From Blastococcus aggregatus (lineage in GTDB: Bacteria > Actinomycetota > Actinomycetes > Mycobacteriales > Geodermatophilaceae): a stretch of DNA of 64,000 nucleotides. The notes beneath the pieces were generated by a model that saw only the letters and a program-made list of their open reading frames with translations, ran no database searches and was not told where the DNA came from. Location: contig NZ_OBQI01000001.1 of the NCBI RefSeq assembly GCF_900221005.1, forward strand, positions 186,001 through 250,000. Reading direction: 5' to 3'. Both the position numbers and the translations under genes were made by a program. Each line of letters begins with the position of its first letter. Positions within the stretch are counted from its first letter, which is position 1. Of this stretch, positions 17,004-25,715 are shown one piece after another.

Positions 17004-17582
17004 ATGCCTCCTTCCCCGGACGACTCCGTCGACGTCCACGACGTCCGGGCCCTGAAGGCGCTCGCCCACCCGCTCCGCATGAGCCTCCTGGCCGCGCTGC
17101 GCAGCGACGGACCCTCCACCGCGAGCCGGCTGGCCGGCCGGCTCGGCGAGAGCAGCGGCGCCACGAGCTACCACCTCCGCCAGCTGGCCGGCTTCGGGTT
17201 CGTCGAGGAGGTGCCGGGCGAGGGCACCGGCCGCGAGCGGTGGTGGCGGGCGCTGCACCGCAGCACCCGCTGGAGCAGCGAGGAATTCCTGGCCGAGCCC
17301 GGCGGCCGGGAGGTCGTCGACGAGCTGACCGACCGGCTGGTGGCGGAGCAGCGGCGGATGCTCGCCGCCTTCGCGGCGGGACGGGAGCGCAGCGACGACG
17401 AGTGGCGCACCGCCGCGTCGCTCAACGACTGGGCGCTGCGCCTCTCCCCCGCCCGGGCCGCCGAGCTGATCGGCGAGCTCAACGACGTCGTCCAGCGCTG
17501 GCGCGACACGCAGGAGGAGCCCGACCAGCCGCTGGTCCGCGTGCTGCTGGACCTCTTCCCGCTCGACGAGCAGCCGCGGTGA
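17004..17582 (+). CDS. ArsR-family winged-helix transcriptional regulator
   Basis: 192 residues. The first 90 form an ArsR-like winged helix (ALKALAHPLRMSLLAALRSDGPSTASRLAGRLGESSGATSYHL split over helices 1-4; recognition helix SSGATSYHLRQLAG). The C-terminal 100 residues are an extra helical domain. No Cys metal-site is visible, so it is likely a small-molecule rather than metal sensor. ATG at 17004 is chosen because the operator covers the upstream alternatives. GTGA overlap with the MFS gene makes the pair a repressor-transporter unit. Confidence 0.85.
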   Translation: MPPSPDDSVDVHDVRALKALAHPLRMSLLAALRSDGPSTASRLAGRLGESSGATSYHLRQLAGFGFVEEVPGEGTGRERWWRALHRSTRWSSEEFLAEPGGREVVDELTDRLVAEQRRMLAAFAAGRERSDDEWRTAASLNDWALRLSPARAAELIGELNDVVQRWRDTQEEPDQPLVRVLLDLFPLDEQPR

Positions 17583-18967
17583 CCGCCGTCCTGACGCCGG
17601 ACCGCGCCCGCCGCCGCTTCGTCGGGCTCACCGCGCTCCGCTGGCTGCCCGTCGGCATCGTCGTGCCAGTCTCCGTGCTGCTGGCCACCGCCCGCGGGCT
17701 CTCCCCCGCCGAGATCGGCCTGTGCGTGGCGGTCTACGGGGCCGTGACCCTCGTGCTCGAGCTGCCCACCGGCGGGTTCGCCGACGCCCTCGGACACCGG
17801 ACGGTGCTCGCCTCCGCCGGGCTCGTCACCGCCGCGGGGCTGCTCACCATGGCGGTGGCCGATTCCGTGCCCGCCTTCGCGATCGCGTGGGCACTGCAGG
17901 GGGTGGCCCGCGCCCTGGACTCCGGTCCGCTCGAGGCCTGGTACGTGGACGCCGCCCGCGCCGGGGATCCCGCGGCCGACGTGACCCGCGGGCTCGCGCA
18001 GGCCGGCGCGGCCGACGGCGCCGGGCTGGCGGTGGGCGCGGTGCTGGGCGGGACGCTGCCGCTGCTGCTCGATCACGGCGGCGCGGCGGCACTGGCGGCA
18101 CCGCTCGTGCTGGCCGCCGTGTTCGCGGTGGTGCACGTGACCGCCGTGCTGCTGCTCGTCGTGCCGCCGCACCGGTCCGGGGCAGCCGGCCGGGGCGCAC
18201 TGCTCGCCGGCGTGCGCGAGGTGCCGGTCGTCGTCACGGCGACGGTGCACCTCGTCCTGCGCGACCGGCTGCTCCGCCTGCTGCTGGGCGTCTCCTTCCT
18301 GGTCGGCGTCGTGCTCACCTCGCTCGAGCTGCTCGGCCCGCTGCACTTCGCCGAGCTCGCCGGATCCGCCGAGCGGGGTTCCGCGGTCTTCGGCGTCGTC
18401 ACCGCGGTCTCCTTCGCCGCCGCGGCGCTGGGCGCGCTCCTCGCGCCGGTGCTCGGTCGCGCCACCGGCGGCTCGGTCGTCGTGGTCAGCGCCGGCACGT
18501 CGGTCCTGGCCGCCGGCGCGGTGGCGGTGGTGGCCGGCGCACCCGGCGTCGTCCCCGCCGCCGTCGCCTACGCGGCCTTCTACCTGCTCAACGGGGCGGC
18601 CTGGCCCTCGCGCAAGCAGGTGATGCACGACCGCACGACGTCCGCGCAGCGCTCGACCACCGTCTCGGCGTCGTCGCTGGCCCTGATGCTGGGCGGGATG
18701 CTCGGCAGCCTGACCATCCCTCGCCTGGCCGACGGCGCCGGCCTGCCCACGGGGCTGCTCGCCGGCGCCGGGGGGATGCTGCTGCTGGCGCTGCTCTCCC
18801 TCGGCCTGCGCGGTGGACCGGATGCCCGCGCCCCTGGCCGGGACGCGCCCGCCGGAGGAGAGTCCCGCCATGGACCTGGACCCGGTGACGACCAACCCGC
18901 AGCACTACCGGGTGGTCTTCGAGAACGAGCGCGTGCGGGTGCTCGAGTACACGGACGTGCCCGGTGA
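17579..18967 (+). CDS. MFS transporter controlled by the adjacent ArsR-type regulator
   Basis: 462 residues. The membrane part (about 12 spans) has the loop ELPTGGFADALGHRTVLA typical of drug-efflux facilitators. The GTG start overlaps the regulator stop. The last 32 residues (after GGPDARAPGRDAP) are Arg/Gly-rich and are read in a different frame from the next gene, which begins 98 bp before this stop. The natural membrane domain ends well before that, so the tail may be dispensable. Confidence 0.8.
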   Translation: MTAVLTPDRARRRFVGLTALRWLPVGIVVPVSVLLATARGLSPAEIGLCVAVYGAVTLVLELPTGGFADALGHRTVLASAGLVTAAGLLTMAVADSVPAFAIAWALQGVARALDSGPLEAWYVDAARAGDPAADVTRGLAQAGAADGAGLAVGAVLGGTLPLLLDHGGAAALAAPLVLAAVFAVVHVTAVLLLVVPPHRSGAAGRGALLAGVREVPVVVTATVHLVLRDRLLRLLLGVSFLVGVVLTSLELLGPLHFAELAGSAERGSAVFGVVTAVSFAAAALGALLAPVLGRATGGSVVVVSAGTSVLAAGAVAVVAGAPGVVPAAVAYAAFYLLNGAAWPSRKQVMHDRTTSAQRSTTVSASSLALMLGGMLGSLTIPRLADGAGLPTGLLAGAGGMLLLALLSLGLRGGPDARAPGRDAPAGGESRHGPGPGDDQPAALPGGLRERARAGARVHGRAR

Positions 18968-19208
18968 CCGCACCACCGAGCACGAGCACCCCGACAGCGT
19001 GATGGTGACGCTGAGCTCCTTCCGCCGGCGGTTGCACGCCGGGGACGCCGCCCGGGACGTCGAGATCACCACCGGCTTCGCGGGGTGGCTGCCCGCGCAG
19101 CGGCACTCCGGCGAGAACATCGGCGACAGCCGCACCCACGCGCTGTTCATCGAGCTCAAGGGCGGCGACGCGACGGTCCCGGCACCCGCCCGACTCGGTC
19201 CGGAGTGA
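18870..19208 (+). CDS. Small cupin-fold protein
   Basis: 112 residues. ATG at 18870 preceded by GGAGGAG, a good Shine-Dalgarno. Cupin pattern: ENERVRVLEYTDVPGDRTTEHEHPDS (HxH metal ligands in EHEHP), then GWLPAQRHSGENIG and a final beta strand HALFIELK. Resembles uncharacterised cytosolic cupins; ligand unknown. It starts inside the MFS coding tail and is probably translated from the same mRNA. Confidence 0.75.
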   Translation: MDLDPVTTNPQHYRVVFENERVRVLEYTDVPGDRTTEHEHPDSVMVTLSSFRRRLHAGDAARDVEITTGFAGWLPAQRHSGENIGDSRTHALFIELKGGDATVPAPARLGPE

Positions 19209-19252
19209 CCCGCTCGCCGGTTCGCACCCCGGACACCGGGTAGCGGCAGCCC

Positions 19253-20371
19253 ATGGCTGAGTTCTCCCCCGGGCACCTGAAGGGCGCCACCGTCGCGGTG
19301 ACCGGCGCCAGCGGCAACGTCGGTACGGCGCTGCTGCGGCGGCTGACCGCACCGTCCAGCGGCGTCGCCGAGGTGCGGGGGCTGGCCCGCCGGATCCCGC
19401 CCGGGGTGGCCCCCTACGACGGCGTCCGCTGGTTCGCCGCCGACCTCGGCACGCCGGCCGGCGAGGCGGTGCTGGCGGAGTTCCTCGACGGCGTGGACGT
19501 CGTCATCCACCTGGCGTGGGCGCTGCAGCCGGGGCGCGAACCCGAGCGGCTGCGCCGGGTGAACGTCGACGGCACCCGCCGGGTGGCGCAGGCCGCGGTC
19601 GCCGCCGGTGTGCAGCAGTTCCTGCACATGTCCTCGATCGGCGCCTACGCCGCGGGCGCCGTCGGCCAGAAGGTGACCGAGGACTGGCCCACCACCGGCG
19701 TCCCGAGCTCGCAGTACAGCCGGGACAAGGTCGAGGCCGAGCGCGTCGTGCGCCAGGTGATCGGCCGCGCCGCCGGCCCGGTGCTCTCCGTCGCCCGCCC
19801 CACGCTGGTGCTGCAGCCGCAGGCGGGCAGCGAGATCGGCCGCTACTTCCTCGGCCCGCTGGTCTTCGCCGCCGCCCGGCGGGTCCCTGGCGCGCTGGCC
19901 CGGTTGCTGCCCCTGCCGATCCCGGACCTGGCGGTGTCGTTCGTGCACGCCGACGACGTCGCCGACGCACTCGTGCGCATCGCCGACCGCCGGGTCCCCG
20001 GCCCGTTCAACATCGCCGCCGAGCCGGTGCTGGACGCCACGGGCATCGCGAAGGCCCTCGGCAGCCGGCGCATCCCGGTGCCGGCGTTCGCGGTGCGCGC
20101 GGCGCTGCACGCAGCGTTCGCCGCCCACGTCGTCCCCACCGAACCCGGCTGGCTGGACATGGGGACCTCGCTCCCGGCGCTGGACACCACCCGCGCCCGC
20201 ACGCTGCTGGACTGGACGCCGTTCCACCGCGGCGACGAGGTGCTGCCGCAGTTCGTCGCCGCGCTCGGTGCCGGCACCGGCGGCCCGGGCGCGCTGCTCG
20301 CGCCGGCGTCCGGCCCGGCGCTGGACCCGGCGGGCGACGCCGCGAACGCGCCCGGCCCGCGTGCCGACTGA
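19253..20371 (+). CDS. NAD-dependent epimerase/dehydratase family protein
   Basis: 372 residues, extended SDR: TGASGNVGTALL near residue 18, HLAWALQPG near 85, catalytic Ser in MSSIGAYA (about 125) and Tyr/Lys in YSRDKVEAE (about 155). The substrate domain follows; the C-terminal 35 residues are Gly/Ala/Pro-rich and probably disordered. Could be a sugar-nucleotide or hydroxysteroid-type dehydrogenase; not decided. It converges on the thioesterase with 3 bp between stops. Confidence 0.8.
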   Translation: MAEFSPGHLKGATVAVTGASGNVGTALLRRLTAPSSGVAEVRGLARRIPPGVAPYDGVRWFAADLGTPAGEAVLAEFLDGVDVVIHLAWALQPGREPERLRRVNVDGTRRVAQAAVAAGVQQFLHMSSIGAYAAGAVGQKVTEDWPTTGVPSSQYSRDKVEAERVVRQVIGRAAGPVLSVARPTLVLQPQAGSEIGRYFLGPLVFAAARRVPGALARLLPLPIPDLAVSFVHADDVADALVRIADRRVPGPFNIAAEPVLDATGIAKALGSRRIPVPAFAVRAALHAAFAAHVVPTEPGWLDMGTSLPALDTTRARTLLDWTPFHRGDEVLPQFVAALGAGTGGPGALLAPASGPALDPAGDAANAPGPRAD

Positions 20372-20374
20372 GGG

Positions 20375-21037
20375 TCAGGTCCGGGTGGTCCAGGCGGCGA
20401 CGTCTCGGCCGGTCGAGGCGAACACGTCTGCCGCCCGCTCCGGGCGCAGGGCCACGAACAGCCCCTCGGCCTCGGCCAGCGTCGTCCCCGGGTCGTCCTC
20501 GGCGACCAGGCGGGCGGTGGCCGTCGTGCGCCGGCCGTCCACCTCGCCCATCTCGGCGGTCGCGACCACCGGGACGCCGAGCGGCACCGGCCGCCGGTAG
20601 GTGACGGTGAGCGTGGCGGTCAGCCCGCCGCGACCGGCGGCGCGCACCGCGCGGGCCAGCACGTGGTCCAGCACGGTGGCGACGACGCCGCCGTGCACGA
20701 GCCCGGGTGGGCCCTCGTGGGCCTTGCCGAACGTCGCCCGCCCGGTGGCGCGGCCGTCGGGTGAGTCGGTCGCCTCCACCGGGGGCGCCACCGGGTTACC
20801 CGGCCCGTAGACCGGGCTGTACCAGCGCTCACCGGTCGCGGGATCGTCGACGGTCGCGATGTCGTGCAGGCCGCGCCGGTCGGCGTCGAGCCGCTCCGCC
20901 AGCGCACGCACCGCCGCGGCGACGTCGTCGAGCTCGCCGATGGGCACCTCCGTGCGGATCGCGGAGTCGACCAGGACGCGGAGGGCGTCCCCGAGCCCGG
21001 CGACCGCCTCCCGACGGAGGTCGCGGTCCTCAGCCAC
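20375..21037 (-). CDS. PaaI-type hotdog thioesterase
   Basis: 220 residues. A helical N-terminal segment of about 90 residues, then a hotdog domain with the PaaI signature GPPGLVHGGVVATVLDHVL (HGG at the active-site turn) and LTVTYRRPVPLG. It probably hydrolyses acyl-CoA thioesters. The start lies 8 bp inside the end of the acyl-CoA dehydrogenase gene, indicating a coupled acyl-CoA unit. Confidence 0.8.
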   Translation of the reverse strand: MAEDRDLRREAVAGLGDALRVLVDSAIRTEVPIGELDDVAAAVRALAERLDADRRGLHDIATVDDPATGERWYSPVYGPGNPVAPPVEATDSPDGRATGRATFGKAHEGPPGLVHGGVVATVLDHVLARAVRAAGRGGLTATLTVTYRRPVPLGVPVVATAEMGEVDGRRTTATARLVAEDDPGTTLAEAEGLFVALRPERAADVFASTGRDVAAWTTRT

Positions 21038-22184
21038 GCGGCATGCCGGCCTCGCGCAGCAGCCCGCCGCCGATGATCACGCGCTGGACCTCGCTGGTGC
21101 CCTCGTAGAGCCGGAACAGCCGGGCGTCGCGGTAGAACCGCTCGACCGGGGTGGAGCGCAGGTAGCCCATGCCGCCGTGGATCTGGACGGCGTTGTCGGT
21201 GGCGCGGGCGACCATCTCGGTGCAGTAGAGCTTGGCCGACGACGGGCCGATGCCCATGTCCTCGCCGCTGTCGTAGCGCTCGGCGACCTCGCGGACCAGG
21301 GCACGGCCGGCCAGCAGCTCGGCGTGCATGTCGGCGAGCATCGCCTGGACCAGCTGGAACCGGCCGATCGGGGCGCCGCCCTGCTTGGCGGTGGCGGCGT
21401 AGGCGACCGACTCGTCGAGCACCCGCTGCGCCATCCCGACGCAGAGCGCGGCGATGTGCAGCCGGCCGCGGGAGAGCACGGTGAGCGCCTTGGCGTAGCC
21501 GCGGCCCTCCTCGCCGATCAGCGCCTCGGCGGGCACCCGGACGTCGTCGAAGAACACCTCGGCGGTCCAGGCGCCGGACTGCCCCATCTTCTTGTCCTTG
21601 GGGCCCACGGTGACCCCGGGCGTCGTCGTCTCGACGGCGAAGCTGGAGATGCCCCGGCCGCCCTTCTCCTCCGGGTTCGTGCGCGCGAAGACCATGAAGA
21701 GGTCGGCGATCGGGGCGTTGGTGATGTAGCGCTTGCTGCCGTTGATGACCCAGGAGTCGCCGTCGCGGCGGGCGGAGGTGCGCAGCCCGGCGGGGTCGGA
21801 GCCGGCCTCGGCCTCGGTCAGCGCGAAGGAGCCGATCAGCTCACCGGCGGCCAGGCCGGGCAGGTACTTCTTCTTCTGGTCCGCGCTGCCGAACTTCGCG
21901 ATCACCTGGCCGGCGATGCCGTTGTTGGTGCCGAACAGCGAGCGGAACGCCGGCGTCGTGTAGCCGAACTCCATGGCCAGCTGGACGTCCTCGACCATGC
22001 CGACGCCCAGGCCGCCGTACTCCTCGGGGAGGGCGTAGCCGAACAACCCCATCTCGGCGATCTGCGCGCGCAGCTCGTCGGGGATGCGGTCCTCCTCCTC
22101 GATGCGCTCCTCGAGCGGGATGACCTCCTCGCGCACCAGCTGGCGAACGGCGTCCTTGATCTGGCGGAAGTCGTCGGCGTCCAT
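21030..22184 (-). CDS. Acyl-CoA dehydrogenase
   Basis: 384 residues, full-length flavoenzyme oxidising acyl-CoA to 2-enoyl-CoA. FAD-binding block FALTEAEAGSDPAGLRTSA (near 125) and the second signature QIHGGMGYLRSTPVERFYRD near 340. The C-terminal YEGTSEVQRVIIG contains the Glu often used as catalytic base. The upstream end is divergent from no close gene; the thioesterase follows with an 8-bp overlap. Confidence 0.92.
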   Translation of the reverse strand: MDADDFRQIKDAVRQLVREEVIPLEERIEEEDRIPDELRAQIAEMGLFGYALPEEYGGLGVGMVEDVQLAMEFGYTTPAFRSLFGTNNGIAGQVIAKFGSADQKKKYLPGLAAGELIGSFALTEAEAGSDPAGLRTSARRDGDSWVINGSKRYITNAPIADLFMVFARTNPEEKGGRGISSFAVETTTPGVTVGPKDKKMGQSGAWTAEVFFDDVRVPAEALIGEEGRGYAKALTVLSRGRLHIAALCVGMAQRVLDESVAYAATAKQGGAPIGRFQLVQAMLADMHAELLAGRALVREVAERYDSGEDMGIGPSSAKLYCTEMVARATDNAVQIHGGMGYLRSTPVERFYRDARLFRLYEGTSEVQRVIIGGGLLREAGMPRG

Positions 22185-22248
22185 GAGGACATGCTGGCAC
22201 GGGCCCGCGACCGGGGGCAGAGATGGCCATTCCTGCCCCCGGCGTGGA

Positions 22249-23103
22249 TCAGGCGAGCTGGTCCAGGCGCGTCATGTCCTCGGCGGAGAGACGGACGCCG
22301 GCGGCGCCGAGGTTCTCCGTCAGGTGGTCGACGGACTTGGTGCCGGGGATCGGCAGGATGACCGGCGACTTCTGCAGCAGCCAGGCCAGTGCCACCTGGG
22401 ACGGCGTGGCGCCGACCTCGCGGGCGATGTCGGCGACGGGGCTGTCGGGCGAGGCGAGGTCGCCGGTGGCGATCGGGAACCACGGGATGAAGGCGATGCC
22501 TTCGGCGGTGGCGTAGTCGAGCACGTCCTGGCTCTGCCGGTTGGTGAGGTTGTAGAGGTTCTGCACGCTGACGATCTCGGTGATCTCGCGGGCGGCCTTC
22601 AGCTCCTCGACCGACACCTCCGAGACGCCGATGTGCCGGACCTTCCCCTCGGCCTTGAGCTCGGCGAAGGCGCCCAACTGGTCGGCCAGCGGGACCTCGG
22701 GGTCGATGCGGTGCAGCTGGATGAGGTCGATGCGGTCGACCTTCAGGTGCCGCAGCGAGAGCTCCACCTGCTGCTTGAGGTAGGCGGGGCGGCCGACCGG
22801 CGTCCAGATGCCGGGGCCCTGCCGGGTCAGGCCGGCCTTGGTGGCGATGACCAGGCCGTCGGCGTACGGGTGCAGCGCCTCGGCGATGATCTGCTCGCTG
22901 ACCTCGGGGCCGTAGGAGTCGGCGGTGTCGATGAAGTCGACGCCCTGCTCGACCGCGGCCTGCACGACGCGGACGGCGGCGGCCCGGTCGGCCGGCTCGC
23001 CCCAGACGCCGGGACCGGGGAGCTGCATCGCGCCGTAGCCGAGGCGGTGGACGGGGAGGTCCCCGCCGATGGTGAACGTGTCGCTCAGTTCTGCAGTGGT
23101 CAT
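22249..23103 (-). CDS. Aldo/keto reductase
   Basis: 284 residues, TIM barrel. Catalytic tetrad visible: Asp in FIDTADSYG, Tyr in the same motif, Lys in IATKAGL, His in LIQLHRID. The C-terminal NADPH site IPGTKSVDHLTENLGA is present. ATG at 23103. It is a paralogue of the gene at 52915, sharing the LGYGAMQL..GP opening. Confidence 0.9.
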   Translation of the reverse strand: MTTAELSDTFTIGGDLPVHRLGYGAMQLPGPGVWGEPADRAAAVRVVQAAVEQGVDFIDTADSYGPEVSEQIIAEALHPYADGLVIATKAGLTRQGPGIWTPVGRPAYLKQQVELSLRHLKVDRIDLIQLHRIDPEVPLADQLGAFAELKAEGKVRHIGVSEVSVEELKAAREITEIVSVQNLYNLTNRQSQDVLDYATAEGIAFIPWFPIATGDLASPDSPVADIAREVGATPSQVALAWLLQKSPVILPIPGTKSVDHLTENLGAAGVRLSAEDMTRLDQLA

Positions 23104-23146
23104 GACATCGGCCAGCACCGACCGGCGGGCGCGTGTTCCCGGCACC

Positions 23147-23767
23147 GTGTTCGATGACCGGGTGGGAAAGATCATCGGCGGGCGGGCGGGGCAGATCATC
23201 GTGCTGCGGCACGGCCAGACCGACTGGAGCCGGAGCGGGAAGCACACCGGGCACACCGACCTGCCGCTGCTGACCGAGGGCGAGGAGCAGGCGCGGGCGC
23301 TGCGCGACGGAGTCGGGGCGCGTCCCTTCGCCGCGGTGTGGACCAGCCCGCTGCAGCGCGCCGCCCGTACCGCCGAGCTGGCCGGCCTGCAGATCACCGG
23401 CACCGATCGCGACCTCGTGGAGGTGGACTACGGCGGCCACGAGGGCCGGACCACGGCGGAGATCAGCGCGGAGCTCGGCCGCACATGGTCGATCTGGGCC
23501 GACGGCACCGTGCCCGGCGAGACCCCCGGCGAGACGCTGGACCAGGTCGCGACCCGGGTGGACCGGGTGCTCGACCGCGCCCGGGCCCGGCTGGACGACG
23601 GCGACGTCGCGCTGGTCGCCCACGGGCACGTGCTGCGCATCCTGACCGCCCGCTGGCTGGGGCTCGCACCGGAAGCCGGTGCGCTCTTCGCGCTGCCGCC
23701 GGCTGCCTACGGCGTCCTCGGGCACGAGCACGACCGGCCGGTGCTGACCGGGTGGGGCCTGCGCTGA
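23147..23767 (+). CDS. Histidine phosphatase family protein (phosphoglycerate mutase-like)
   Basis: About 206 residues. LRHGQTDWSRSGKHTGHTD (RHG with catalytic His), TSPLQRAARTAEL, then VEVDYGGHEGRT and the second catalytic His in LVAHGHVLRIL. The start is uncertain: ATG 23102 collides with the divergent reductase start and leaves no promoter, while GTG 23147 or 23162 leaves 40-60 bp; none has a good Shine-Dalgarno, so it may be leaderless. Resembles GpgP/acid-phosphatase relatives. Confidence 0.85.
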   Translation: MFDDRVGKIIGGRAGQIIVLRHGQTDWSRSGKHTGHTDLPLLTEGEEQARALRDGVGARPFAAVWTSPLQRAARTAELAGLQITGTDRDLVEVDYGGHEGRTTAEISAELGRTWSIWADGTVPGETPGETLDQVATRVDRVLDRARARLDDGDVALVAHGHVLRILTARWLGLAPEAGALFALPPAAYGVLGHEHDRPVLTGWGLR

Positions 23768-23801
23768 GGGCAGCCATGGCCATGTCTGCCCTCGCGGCGG
23801 G

Positions 23802-24917
23802 TCAGCGGGAGCGGCTGACCGCCACCGGCTGGAAGCCGCTCTCCGGCCGCTCGACCGGCTGAGCCGGCCGGACGGGGCGGCCGAACAGCCAGCCCTGGCC
23901 GAGGTCGGCGCCCAGCGCGGTGACCTCCTCGGCCAGCTGCTCGGTCTCGACCCCCTCGGCGACGACGACGGCGCCGAGCTGGTGGGCCAGGTCGGTCACG
24001 GCCTTGAGCACGGTGCGGGCGCCGTCGTCGGGCAGGCCCTGCACCAGACCCTTGTCCAGCTTGACGACCTCGGGCCGGATGGCGGCCAGCAGCGACAGGC
24101 TGGAGTAGCCGGCGCCGACGTCGTCGAGGGCGACCCGCCACCCCAGCGACCGGTAGTGCTCGAGCACGGAGACCAGGTGCCCGCGGTCGGCGATGACGTG
24201 CGACTCGACGACCTCGAAGACGAACTGCTCCGGCGCCAGGCCGGAGGCGTGCGCCACCTGCTCGGTGCTGGCGAGGCAGACCTGCGGCCGGTAGATGGAC
24301 GTGGGGTCGAAGTTGATGAACAGGTCGTCGTCGCCGATCCACGGCGCTGCGCCGCTGATGGCGGACTCGCGGCCGATGCGGTCGAGGCGGGGCAGCCAGC
24401 CGGCGGACTCGGCCACGAAGAAGAGGTCGTCCGCCCCGATCTCGCGGCCGTCGACGACGCCGCGCAGCAGCGCCTCGTGGGCGACGACGGAGCGGTCGGC
24501 GAGGGAGACGATCGGCTGGTAGGCCGACCAGAACTCCGCCTCGACGAGGACGCCGACCTCGGCGGTCACCCCGCGGCGGGCGAGCTCCACCGCGAGGCTC
24601 GGCGCGGTCAGCAGGCGTGCCGTGAGCGCCGCGCCGTCCACCGGCGGGTCGGTGACCACCCGGACGGCGTCCAGTTCGGCGGCGGTGAGCTCGCGGGCCA
24701 GCCGCTGGAAGAGCCGGTCCAGGCCGGCGCCGCCGCGCGGGTCGGTGACGTCGACCAGCTGCGACCAGGTGCTGACGGCGAGCCCCAGCCCCATGGCCGT
24801 GCGGGAGACGGTCGGCAGGACGTGACCGACCGACGTCGCCAGCAGCGCCCGAGTGGCCTTGCCCGGCACCGCCCAGTGCCGACGGCAGGTGCAGACGCCG
24901 CTGCAGTTCGGGGACAC
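23802..24917 (-). CDS. EAL-domain cyclic di-GMP phosphodiesterase-like protein
   Basis: 371 residues from GTG 24917 (GTG 24959 adds 14). The N-terminus starts with a Cys cluster (SPNCSGVCTCRRHW), then a helical region of about 90 residues, then the EAL domain: VAHEALLRG (EAL motif), INFDPTSI (metal Asn), EVVESHVI (Glu), ALDDVGAGYSSL (DDxG), VKLDKGLV (Lys) and AEGVETEQ. The metal/catalytic residues seem intact, so it can plausibly hydrolyse c-di-GMP. No membrane segment or GGDEF domain. The Cys cluster could bind a metal or sense redox (inference). Confidence 0.85.
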   Translation of the reverse strand: MSPNCSGVCTCRRHWAVPGKATRALLATSVGHVLPTVSRTAMGLGLAVSTWSQLVDVTDPRGGAGLDRLFQRLARELTAAELDAVRVVTDPPVDGAALTARLLTAPSLAVELARRGVTAEVGVLVEAEFWSAYQPIVSLADRSVVAHEALLRGVVDGREIGADDLFFVAESAGWLPRLDRIGRESAISGAAPWIGDDDLFINFDPTSIYRPQVCLASTEQVAHASGLAPEQFVFEVVESHVIADRGHLVSVLEHYRSLGWRVALDDVGAGYSSLSLLAAIRPEVVKLDKGLVQGLPDDGARTVLKAVTDLAHQLGAVVVAEGVETEQLAEEVTALGADLGQGWLFGRPVRPAQPVERPESGFQPVAVSRSR

Positions 24918-25027
24918 GTCAGCAGGATGACCGACTGCGGGCGATAGCGCTGGAGCCACGCGGCGCGGCGGCCGAGGCTCTACCGGGTGACTCTCAGCGG
25001 ACTCACAGGCGATCTTGTCGCAGTTTC

Positions 25028-25041
25028 GAGACTTGAGAATC
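25028..25041. promoter_or_regulatory. Imperfect dyad before the TetR gene
   Basis: GAGACTTGAGAATC has the symmetric pattern GAnnCTnnAGnnTC and lies in an unusually A/T-rich stretch directly before a -10-like TAAGGT (25042-25047) and the ATG at 25055. TetR genes often autoregulate through such sites. Only 8 of 14 positions are symmetric, so this is a weak call. Confidence 0.3.
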
Positions 25042-25054
25042 TAAGGTTACGGTC

Positions 25055-25693
25055 ATGGCCGTTCTCTCTGCTCCCGACGCCCGTCCCAGCCGCGGCGGCC
25101 GTCCGCGCGACCCCAGCCGTGACGGCGTGATCCGGGCCGCGATCCTGCGCCTGCTCGCCGATGTCGGGTACGGAGCGCTCACCATGGACGCCGTCGCCTC
25201 GGAGGCCGGCGTCGGCAAGGCGACGATCTACCGCCGCTGGCGCACCAAGGAGGAGCTGGTCGTCGACACCGTCTCCGACCTCAACGCGGCCGAGGCCGCC
25301 GCCACCGCCGCCGCCGAGCCCGCCGACACCGGCTCGCTCGAGGGTGACCTTCGCGTGCTGCTGCGCTCGCTGGTGTCCCTGGTCAACAGCCCGGCAGGTG
25401 CGGCCACCCAGGCGCTGCTCTCGTCGATGCAGCACCACCCGGCGCTGGCCGAGGCGTTCCGCGGCGGCCCGGTGGCCGTGTGGCGCAAGGCCTTCGACGA
25501 CATGTGGGCCCGCGCGGAGCAGCGGGGCGAGGTCCAGAAGGGCCTGTCCGGCTCGCTGATCGCCGAGGCCATCGGCGCCCCCATCGTCCAGCGCTGGCTG
25601 GTCAACGGCGAGCCCGTCGACAACGCCTTCGCCGACGCGGTCGTCGACGTCGTGGCACTCCCGATCCTCCGGGCCGGCGGGGCCAAGGTCTGA
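25055..25693 (+). CDS. TetR family transcriptional regulator
   Basis: 212 residues. N-terminal HTH: RAAILRLLADVGYGALTMDAVASEAGV then recognition helix VGKATIYRRWRTKEELV (about 55-70). The C-terminal ligand domain is of the TetR_C_16/AefR-like type (AVWRKAFDDMWARAEQRGEV). Start ATG at 25055. The neighbours on both sides point away or converge, so its target is likely its own promoter or a remote gene. Confidence 0.88.
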   Translation: MAVLSAPDARPSRGGRPRDPSRDGVIRAAILRLLADVGYGALTMDAVASEAGVGKATIYRRWRTKEELVVDTVSDLNAAEAAATAAAEPADTGSLEGDLRVLLRSLVSLVNSPAGAATQALLSSMQHHPALAEAFRGGPVAVWRKAFDDMWARAEQRGEVQKGLSGSLIAEAIGAPIVQRWLVNGEPVDNAFADAVVDVVALPILRAGGAKV

Positions 25694-25715
25694 GCCCCGG
25701 CGCGCCCGGCACGAC

